From Acidimicrobiales bacterium (GTDB lineage Bacteria; Actinomycetota; Acidimicrobiia; Acidimicrobiales; Poriferisodaliceae): a DNA stretch of 7,932 bases. A model generated the notes under the pieces. That model saw nothing but the letters and a program-made list of their open reading frames with translations, was not told where the DNA came from and ran no database searches. Both the position numbers and the translations under genes were made by a program. Positions within the stretch are counted from its first letter, which is position 1; every line of letters begins with the position of its first letter. The DNA is taken from positions 1 through 7,932 of the forward strand of contig JAHDHM010000154.1 of NCBI GenBank assembly GCA_020631315.1, given 5' to 3'. This document shows, one piece after another, positions 1 to 5,411 of this stretch.

Positions 1-329
1 CAGCGTCGGGCTGCGACGCCCACCACATGACCGAATGGCACCTCACCCACGACGGCAGGCTCGTCAACCTGACGTTGCTGTGCCCGGAACATCATCACCA
101 GCTCCACCAGATGGGCGGCACCCTCTCACCCGATCCTGGGCGGAAGCACGGCTGGCAGATCACCCACCTCACCGCAGGCAGCGTCGAACGAGTCATCAGC
201 CGATGGGACAAGCCGCCGCCCGTGTGGCTCGAACAGTCAGTCGACGAGGTGACCGACGCCGGCGGCGCGGATCCGTCGGCGAAGGAGTCGGTCAGGCCGA
301 GGGCTCCACTCGGATGTCGTGACGGGTGA
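1..329 (+). CDS. HNH endonuclease-domain protein (13E12/DUF222 type), C-terminal part only
   Basis: This is the 3' end of a gene entering from the left edge. The frame is open from base 3, so the ATG at 27 is an internal Met and not the start. The visible part carries the HNH nuclease signature: Cys at 12-14, a His-His pair at 21-26, then W-H-L, an N-L-T-L-L-C-P segment and a H-H-H-Q-L-H ending. This is the metal-binding beta-beta-alpha pattern seen at the C terminus of the large actinobacterial 13E12-repeat (DUF222) family. Those proteins are numerous per genome, are presumed DNA nucleases and mostly lack a known role. A poorly conserved tail of about 70 residues follows the motif and ends at TGA 327-329. 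The last 38 bases overlap the 3' end of the convergent VTC-domain gene. The N-terminal DUF222 region lies outside the window, so the subfamily is inferred from the HNH part alone. Confidence 0.82.
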   Translation, partial: ASGCDAHHMTEWHLTHDGRLVNLTLLCPEHHHQLHQMGGTLSPDPGRKHGWQITHLTAGSVERVISRWDKPPPVWLEQSVDEVTDAGGADPSAKESVRPRAPLGCRDG

Positions 330-1110
330 CCGTGCGATGCCAGCGATTGCCGCCACACGCGGGTTCCAACATCGACAGCGCGGTCGAGCACTTCGACAGT
401 CGCAACGGTCGCACGCCCCTGCCCCAGAGGAAGCGGTCGGCAGCTGTCGCCGGGCCGGGCGACTTCGTCTCGACGATCACGTCGCCGAACACCACCCGTC
501 CCGAGGCGTTCCAGCAGGTGACGTCGACATCGACGGTCAGGCGGCTGCCGTCCGGACCGAGCAGCGTCAGCCGCCGGTACGCGGTTCGCAGGACCGCCTC
601 CAGGTCAACGACCGACACGGACATGGGGTCGAGCAGGTCGAGGGCATCGTCGAACGAACCGAACGCTGCCAGAGCGTCGCCGTGCGATGCGGCCGCTGTC
701 GCCTGGCGGGCCTTCAGCGTGACACCACCCACACCCTTGTGTTTGGCCTCCGCCACGACCGTCGGCCCGGTGGGCTCGAGCTCCCCGCCATGCCCAGCTT
801 CTTCAACGGAGTCTGCAGCTGTGCCGTAGCGACGGGTCCGAACCTTGACCCGGCGACGATGGCGCTGGACAGCCGCCCGGTGGAGACGGCGATCAGCGGT
901 GTCGAAGTAGACGTTCTCGTAGGGGAGCAGCCGCGCGCCGCCGACCTCCAGCACCCGCCACTCGCCGGCGAGATGACCGATCAGGGCGAGCAGGGTCGCT
1001 TCGTCCATCAGGTACTTGCGGTCCACCCGGCGTGCACCGGTCGACGACGGGTCCGCCGCGCTCAGGCCGACCGAGGGCCAGTCGGCCACCGCATCGAGCA
1101 ACGACTGCAT
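292..1110 (-). CDS. VTC-domain protein (polyphosphate polymerase-like), 272 aa
   Basis: The protein resembles the VTC catalytic fold of yeast Vtc4, a tunnel enzyme that makes inorganic polyphosphate from ATP and is related to CYTH/triphosphate-tunnel enzymes. Visible motifs in order are RKY at 31-33, VYFDT at 67-71, the basic strand RVKVRTRRY at 87-95, EAKHK at 121-125, TLKAR at 131-135, RTAYRR at 175-180, an acidic strand LTVDVDV at 191-197, VIVETKS at 211-217 and SKC at 239-241. The alternating basic residues plus the E-x-K strands are what line the tunnel in this family, so the active site looks intact. There is no signal peptide or membrane segment, so it should be cytoplasmic or a peripheral membrane partner. 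A Gly/Glu-rich insertion at about 96-120 separates two core strands. It is the last gene of the CotH operon, 24 bases after the DUF4956 gene, with only a weak ribosome site (GGCGGG). Polyphosphate synthesis by bacterial VTC-domain proteins is assumed from the family and not shown here. Confidence 0.85.
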   Translation of the reverse strand: MQSLLDAVADWPSVGLSAADPSSTGARRVDRKYLMDEATLLALIGHLAGEWRVLEVGGARLLPYENVYFDTADRRLHRAAVQRHRRRVKVRTRRYGTAADSVEEAGHGGELEPTGPTVVAEAKHKGVGGVTLKARQATAAASHGDALAAFGSFDDALDLLDPMSVSVVDLEAVLRTAYRRLTLLGPDGSRLTVDVDVTCWNASGRVVFGDVIVETKSPGPATAADRFLWGRGVRPLRLSKCSTALSMLEPACGGNRWHRTVTRHDIRVEPSA

Positions 1111-1134
1111 CAGAACCCGCCGGACGTCCGCAGC

Positions 1135-1674
1135 TCAGCGGCGGAAGCGGACGTCGACGGTGGTCGTGTCCTGGACCAGATCGAGCCGCCGCACCCGAAG
1201 CTCCGTCACGTCAGCGGACAGCAACTCGCCCAGGTGAGATCGCAGCTCGTCGTGATCACGGATCGCCCGATCGACGACGACCGTCTGCCGCTCGTTGCCG
1301 CTCAACAGTCGCGGATGATCAGCGACAGCGACACCGACCACGGCCAGCGCCATCAGCGCCGGCGACGCCCACGCAGGGTCGATCGGCAGACCACCCATGA
1401 GGCCCAGGGCGATCGCCACGAAGTAGTAGGCGATCTCCTCCTGGTCGAGCTCGTTCGAACGCAGCCGGATGATCGACAACACACCGAACAAGCCGAGTCC
1501 GAGACCCGCCGTGACCTCCGACCGAGACAGCGCCACCGCCACCCCGAGCACACCCAGGTTGATGCCGACCAGCGCCACCACCATGTCCCGACGACGATGA
1601 CGCGGGAAGTACACGACGAACGCCATCACCAGAATCGCGACGGCATCGCAGGCGATGAGCGTCCATGTGTTCAT
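1135..1674 (-). CDS. DUF4956 family membrane protein, 179 aa
   Basis: This is a small integral membrane protein with no assigned biochemical function. Hydrophobic segments lie at about residues 6-23, 31-49, 54-69, 80-96 and 104-118. They are followed by a soluble, charged C-terminal domain of about 60 residues (119-179). The family hallmark is plain: GLFGVLSIIRLRS at 61-73 followed by EEIAYYFVAIALGLMGG at 79-95, a conserved Arg-rich turn between two helices and then the E-I-A-Y-Y-F helix. The ATG at 1674 has GGGAG five bases upstream. It starts 12 bases after the CotH stop and ends 24 bases before the VTC-domain gene, so the three genes are almost certainly cotranscribed. From memory, DUF4956 proteins often neighbour VTC-domain and CotH genes in other bacteria. 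A role as membrane anchor or channel for the VTC product is inference only. Confidence 0.9.
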   Translation of the reverse strand: MNTWTLIACDAVAILVMAFVVYFPRHRRRDMVVALVGINLGVLGVAVALSRSEVTAGLGLGLFGVLSIIRLRSNELDQEEIAYYFVAIALGLMGGLPIDPAWASPALMALAVVGVAVADHPRLLSGNERQTVVVDRAIRDHDELRSHLGELLSADVTELRVRRLDLVQDTTTVDVRFRR

Positions 1675-1679
1675 GAGAT

Positions 1680-1684
1680 CTCCC
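1680..1684 (-). promoter_or_regulatory. Ribosome binding site of the DUF4956 gene
   Basis: GGGAG on the minus strand lies five bases before the ATG at 1674, in the 12-base gap after the CotH stop codon. It confirms the start and supports translation from a shared message. Confidence 0.65.
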
Positions 1685-1686
1685 GA

Positions 1687-3303
1687 TCAGTTGGCGTCGA
1701 CGACGGCCCGGAGGTCACTCCGAGACTGGCCGATGAGGCGACGGAGTTCGGTGATGCCGTCCCTCCACTCGTCGACCGAGAAGGCGTCATCGTGAAGCTC
1801 GGCCGCTTCGGCCACCGCCTCGGCGATCTGTGCCGACCACGCATCGATCAGGCCGTCCACACGGGCCTCGTTGAACGGGCCGTCCAACACGGCAGCCACG
1901 GCGTCGACGTAGGCCTGCGGGTCCGACAGCCACGCCGCGGTCAACGGATCGCACACCGCCGACCGCTGATACAGGTTCAGCCCACCGAAGCGGAACGGTT
2001 CACAGTCGTTGCTGACCTCACCGAGCCGATCCGCCAACGGCGTCACCGCATTGACCGGGCCGGCCAGGTTCTCGAACGCGTTGTCGAGATCCCAGGGGAT
2101 CAGCCGGAAGAAGCCCGAGACCTCGTCCTCGTACCAATAGAAGTTGTGGTTCGAGCACTCGGTCAGCTCCCAGGCGCCGCAGTACCAGTGCAACGGCCCG
2201 TCGTCGTTGCCGATCGCACGGTCGACCGCCAGAAACGTCAACACGTCCGGGAGCGGGCCGAAACGAGCCACTCCGTGCGCCTGCCGAACCAGGTCGTCCG
2301 ACGCCAGGTTCTCTGCAGCGGTCACGAACGCGTCGACCTCCGCGTCGGCGGCATTGGTCCGCAGTCCGTCGACGGCAGCGTCACGACCTACCGCAACGCC
2401 GTCGCCCGTCAACGGCCAGATCTCCTTGAACAGGTTGCCGTCGCCGCCCTCGCCGTCGGCTCCGAACCGGTCAGCGGTGAACCGGCCATCGAGCTCCTCC
2501 ACCAGAGCGAACAGTCCGACGAACTCGCCGTTGACGACCAGCCGGGCATGCGTCACACGAGGGGCCGGGACGCCGGCGGTCCGGAACATCTCGTAGCCCA
2601 GACGCTCACGCAACAGCGACGGGTCCCGGTTCATGGCGTGGAACTGCAGGCGGCGCAGACCGAAGAAGAGCTGGTCGTCATCGATCCAGTCGAACTTCAG
2701 CTTCATCGACAGCTTCGTGCACGTCTTCTCGCCCTGCGGCACCGAGAAGTCCGGGTCGGCGACACACCCGACGAACGCCCCGATCGAACCCTTGTAACGG
2801 ACACCGATCCGCTCGATCGTCTCGCCGTCGAAGGTCAACGCACCCTCGACCCACTCCTCCGCAGCGGGATCGGCGTCGAGAAACGCCAGATGCTCTGGCG
2901 GCAGCGTCAGTTCGAAGGTGTGCAGGACGTCGGGATCGAACACGGTCGTGGCCTCACCGGTCTCGAACCGAGCCGGCACGGCCACGGCGCCCTCATCTGC
3001 ACCCTCGTCGGAGTCTGCGTCGTCGTCCGAAACCTCGCCGTCCGCCGTCGCCACGGTGCCGTCGCCGGTCGAGCCGGACACCGAAGCGGCGTGATCGGAG
3101 GATTGGATCTGCACGCCGTCATCGCTGCAGCCGAGGAGCACCAGGACCGTTACCAGCAGCACACCGGCGAGCCGAGCCAGGTGGCGGTTTCGTCCGGCTC
3201 CGTGCGCAAGTCCAGCTCGATGGTCAGCGCCGGGTCCGGGCCGAGGCTGCGCCTGGCCGGGAGTGTGCAGCTGCTGCTCGGGCATCGGACGAGTATGGCC
3301 CAT
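1687..3303 (-). CDS. CotH kinase family lipoprotein, 538 aa
   Basis: CotH proteins are atypical secreted protein kinases; Bacillus CotH phosphorylates spore-coat proteins. In this protein a lipoprotein signal (hydrophobic stretch at 45-57, lipobox L-L-G-C with Cys59) predicts export and lipid anchoring outside the membrane. An acidic Asp/Ser/Gly-rich linker follows to about residue 105, then the CotH domain: RYKGS at 169-173, the Lys-rich strand KLSMKLKF at 197-204, EELDGR at 269-274 and the metal-binding WDLDN at 404-408. These are the family's nucleotide- and metal-binding positions, so it is probably active. The tail after about 450 is helical and acidic. The ATG at 3303 is chosen because GGAG sits five bases before it. 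An in-frame GTG at 3309 and an ATG at 3285 are alternatives. The n-region before the hydrophobic core, about 40 residues rich in Pro, Gln, His and Gly, is unusually long. The gene heads an operon with the DUF4956 and VTC-domain genes. Substrate and phosphate donor are unknown. Confidence 0.9.
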   Translation of the reverse strand: MGHTRPMPEQQLHTPGQAQPRPGPGADHRAGLAHGAGRNRHLARLAGVLLVTVLVLLGCSDDGVQIQSSDHAASVSGSTGDGTVATADGEVSDDDADSDEGADEGAVAVPARFETGEATTVFDPDVLHTFELTLPPEHLAFLDADPAAEEWVEGALTFDGETIERIGVRYKGSIGAFVGCVADPDFSVPQGEKTCTKLSMKLKFDWIDDDQLFFGLRRLQFHAMNRDPSLLRERLGYEMFRTAGVPAPRVTHARLVVNGEFVGLFALVEELDGRFTADRFGADGEGGDGNLFKEIWPLTGDGVAVGRDAAVDGLRTNAADAEVDAFVTAAENLASDDLVRQAHGVARFGPLPDVLTFLAVDRAIGNDDGPLHWYCGAWELTECSNHNFYWYEDEVSGFFRLIPWDLDNAFENLAGPVNAVTPLADRLGEVSNDCEPFRFGGLNLYQRSAVCDPLTAAWLSDPQAYVDAVAAVLDGPFNEARVDGLIDAWSAQIAEAVAEAAELHDDAFSVDEWRDGITELRRLIGQSRSDLRAVVDAN

Positions 3304-3308
3304 CGTCA

Positions 3309-3312
3309 CTCC
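3309..3312 (-). promoter_or_regulatory. Ribosome binding site favouring the CotH start at 3303
   Basis: GGAG on the minus strand is five bases from the ATG at 3303. It overlaps the competing GTG start (3309), which would then have no site of its own. This decides the start call, but not firmly: a TTGACG hexamer at 3317-3312 followed 16 bases later by TACTCG could be a promoter. Its transcript would begin too late for the 3303 start and would favour the ATG at 3285. Confidence 0.45.
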
Positions 3313-3325
3313 GTCAATCCGGCGG

Positions 3326-3354
3326 GGGACAGCCCACCATGCCGCCGGTAGGTT
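3326..3354 (+). promoter_or_regulatory. Candidate promoter of the alditol oxidase gene, probably leaderless
   Basis: GGGACA (3326-3331, matching the GACA half of a -35 box) is followed after 17 bases by TAGGTT (3349-3354, a TAnnnT -10 box), with the ATG at 3363 nine bases further on. Transcription would therefore begin at or just before the start codon, a leaderless arrangement common in actinobacteria. It lies in the 59-base gap between the divergent CotH and oxidase genes. It also argues against the upstream in-frame ATG at 3339, which falls inside the promoter. Confidence 0.42.
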
Positions 3355-3362
3355 CCGCGGTC

Positions 3363-4622
3363 ATGGCAGGGAATGAACGCAACTGGTGCGGCGAGCTGCG
3401 CTACGACGCAGCCGGCGTCGTTCGCCCGCAGACCCTCGACGAGTTGCAGACCCTCGTCGCCGACGCACCGAGAGTGAAGGCGCTCGGCACCCGGCACTCC
3501 TTCAGTCGCGTCGCCGACAGCCCCGGCGGAATCCTCGTCGATCTCGCCGAACTTCCGGCCTCCGTTCGAGTCGACCATGACACGATGACCGCAGCCGTGC
3601 CGGCCCGCTGGCGCTACTCGCAGGTGACCCCCGAACTCGAAAGCGCGGGCGTGGCGTTGTCGAACCTCGGATCGCTGCCGCACATCTCCGTCGGTGGTGC
3701 CATCGCCACCGGGACACACGGCTCCGGCGACACCAACCAGGTGCTGTCGGCTCACGTATGCGGACTCACCTACGTCGCCCACGACGGCACGCTCCGTACC
3801 GTCGATCGCGACGATCCCGACCTGCCGGCGCTCGCCGTGGGGCTCGGCGCGTTCGGCATCGTCACCGAGCTGATGCTCGATGTCGAGCCGACCTACCAGG
3901 TCGCGCAGGACTACTACGCCCAGCCCACCTGGGCCCGGTTCCTCGACGAGCTCGACGACGTCATGTCGAGCGCCTACAGCGTGAACGTCCACGGCTCCTT
4001 CGGCCCTGAACTGCTCAACGGCTTCTGGCTCAAGCATCGGCTCGCCGACGGCCAGACCTCCATCGACCGGCCCATCGACTGGTTCGGGGCCACCCTCGTC
4101 GACGTCGAGGACACCGGCACCGGCCGGCACACACTCCTCGGTGGCGCGCCCGGTCCGTGGCACGAACGGCTGCCGCACTTCACCCCGGCGGGCGAACCGT
4201 CCGCCCAGGGCGACGAGCTGCAGAGCGAGTACATGGTCGCCCGCAGCGACGCGCCAGCAGCACTCGAGGCGCTGCGCAGCCTGGCCGCGATGATCGACCC
4301 CCACCTTCACGGGTTCGAGCTGCGCACCATCGCCGCCGACGAGCTGTGGATGAGCACCGCCTACCGGCGGGACACGTTGTCGATCGGCCTCACGTGGCGG
4401 CAGCATCCGGACGAGGTGCGGGCCGCGCTCCCGGCCATCGAGTCAGCGCTCGAACCGTTCTCGCCGCGACCACACCTCGGCAAGCTGTCGGCCATGACCG
4501 GCGAGGTGCTCGCCGAGCGGCTGCCACGCCTGCGCGACTTCTTCGCCGTCGTCGACCGGCTCGACCCGACCGCCACGTTCGGCTCGCCCTTCCTCGACGC
4601 CCTACGACCCGAGGCCCTGTAG
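3363..4622 (+). CDS. Alditol oxidase (AldO-like, covalent FAD), 419 aa
   Basis: This is a cytoplasmic flavoprotein of the vanillyl-alcohol oxidase family. AldO enzymes oxidise the terminal hydroxyl of polyols such as xylitol and sorbitol to the aldehyde, passing electrons to O2 to give H2O2. The N-terminal FAD domain contains LGTRHSF, whose His45 matches the His46 that carries the 8-alpha-histidyl FAD in Streptomyces coelicolor AldO. SLPHISVGG and ATGTHGSG follow at 104-122. The C-terminal ALO-type substrate domain keeps E-L-R at 319-321, L-T-W with Thr344 and H-L-G-K with Lys374. These match, one residue offset, the AldO active-site residues I recall as Glu320, Arg322, Thr345 and Lys375; Ser104 corresponds to Ser106. 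PGPWHERLPHF is also shared. The length (419 versus 418) and the N-terminal alignment, M-A-G-N-E-R-N-W, support the ATG at 3363 over the one at 3339. No signal peptide is seen. L-gulono- or arabinonolactone oxidase is the alternative, but the residues favour a polyol oxidase. Confidence 0.87.
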   Translation: MAGNERNWCGELRYDAAGVVRPQTLDELQTLVADAPRVKALGTRHSFSRVADSPGGILVDLAELPASVRVDHDTMTAAVPARWRYSQVTPELESAGVALSNLGSLPHISVGGAIATGTHGSGDTNQVLSAHVCGLTYVAHDGTLRTVDRDDPDLPALAVGLGAFGIVTELMLDVEPTYQVAQDYYAQPTWARFLDELDDVMSSAYSVNVHGSFGPELLNGFWLKHRLADGQTSIDRPIDWFGATLVDVEDTGTGRHTLLGGAPGPWHERLPHFTPAGEPSAQGDELQSEYMVARSDAPAALEALRSLAAMIDPHLHGFELRTIAADELWMSTAYRRDTLSIGLTWRQHPDEVRAALPAIESALEPFSPRPHLGKLSAMTGEVLAERLPRLRDFFAVVDRLDPTATFGSPFLDALRPEAL

Positions 4623-4662
4623 ACGGCCTCGGACGCTTTGCGTTCAGACGTGCTGAAGCAGG

Positions 4663-4686
4663 ACGCCCGCTGACGTCGGGCCGTTT
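4663..4686 (+). terminator. Weak hairpin between convergent genes, possible terminator
   Basis: The 68-base gap between the oxidase stop and the crotonase stop holds a stem of ACGCCCG (4663-4669) with CGGGCCGT (4677-4684, one bulged C) around a 7-base loop, then only TTT. A smaller TTCAG/CTGAA inverted repeat (4643-4647, 4653-4657) lies before it. The position suits a terminator for the oxidase gene, but the T-tract is short and nothing comparable serves the minus strand. Confidence 0.3.
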
Positions 4687-4690
4687 GCTG

Positions 4691-5407
4691 TTACAGCTGC
4701 GACGCTGCAGCCCGGTCGGCGGCGGCCTGGGCGGTGATGGCCTCGATCGTCGGCGTACGTGATGCATCGACGATCCGCCCGTAGCTCGGCAGATGTATCG
4801 GGGCCGCCAACGCCAGCGCTGCATCGACGGCATCACTCACGCACAGATCAGCTGGCGCCACCTCGTCGAGGAAACCGACGTCGACGGCGGTCGTCGGATC
4901 GGTGAGCCGACCATGGGAGATCGCCCGCAGCAGATGCCGCTTCGACAACCGCTCGGTGGCGATGGTGATCGCCCACTGCGGCAACGACATCGCGATGTTC
5001 ACCTCGGGCAGCCCGTAGTTGAACGCGCCGTCGGCACCGATACGCAGATCGGCGCCGAGCAGCACGAAGCCACCCGCCGCCACGGCGTGACCCGTCGAGG
5101 CGACCACCACCGGCACACGCGAGCCGTACAGCCGGGCGACGAGATCGCCGCCCGACGCGACCATCTCGGTGATGGCAGCAGCGTCGCCGCCACGCATCAC
5201 CTTCAGGTCGAAGCCGCCACAGAACACACCCGGGCGCCCGGCGAGAACCAGCGCGCCGACGGCGTCGTCGTTCTCGGCCCGGGTCACCGCGTCGGTGATC
5301 GCCGCCATCATCTCCATCGACAAGGCGTTGGCCTTGCCGTCGTCCATGGTGGCGAGCAGGACGCCAGGGGCGTCGTCGGCGCCCGGGTGCAGTTCTGTGG
5401 TCAGCAT
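4691..5407 (-). CDS. Crotonase-fold protein, EchA3-like enoyl-CoA hydratase/isomerase family, 238 aa
   Basis: Crotonase-fold enzymes bind acyl-CoA and stabilise a thioester enolate in an oxyanion hole. The CoA-binding entry D-D-G-K-A-N-A-L is at 22-29. The first oxyanion segment VFCGGFDLK is at 61-69 and the second, GHAVAAGGFVLLGADL, at 106-121. GLPEVN is at 132-137. By alignment with rat enoyl-CoA hydratase, the Glu144 position is Phe114, whereas Glu164 is kept as Glu135. One of the two hydration glutamates is thus missing, so isomerase or other thioester chemistry is as likely as hydration. The short length, the D-D-G-K-x-N-A-L opening and G-G-F-D-L-K resemble Mycobacterium tuberculosis EchA3. 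The ATG at 5407 has GAGG eight bases upstream and lies 4 bases after the potD stop, so it is probably the last gene of the polyamine-transport operon. No signal peptide or membrane segment is seen. Confidence 0.85.
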   Translation of the reverse strand: MLTTELHPGADDAPGVLLATMDDGKANALSMEMMAAITDAVTRAENDDAVGALVLAGRPGVFCGGFDLKVMRGGDAAAITEMVASGGDLVARLYGSRVPVVVASTGHAVAAGGFVLLGADLRIGADGAFNYGLPEVNIAMSLPQWAITIATERLSKRHLLRAISHGRLTDPTTAVDVGFLDEVAPADLCVSDAVDAALALAAPIHLPSYGRIVDASRTPTIEAITAQAAADRAAASQL

Positions 5408-5411
5408 GGGA

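Noticed and set aside
253..279. CCGACG/CGTCGG inverted repeat just past the VTC gene end, considered as its terminator
   Set aside because: It lies inside the HNH coding sequence, has a 15-base loop and no T-tract on the minus strand, so chance pairing in GC-rich DNA is enough.
319..3351. A 1010-codon open frame on the + strand across the whole CotH operon
   Set aside because: It is antisense to three genes with clear families and ribosome sites. Its product is rich in Arg, Gln, His and Val with no recognisable domain, as expected from the complementary frame of GC-rich coding DNA.
3339..3362. Earlier ATG at 3339 for the alditol oxidase
   Set aside because: It adds eight residues absent from AldO and lies inside the candidate promoter (3326-3354). 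The alignment fits the start at 3363.
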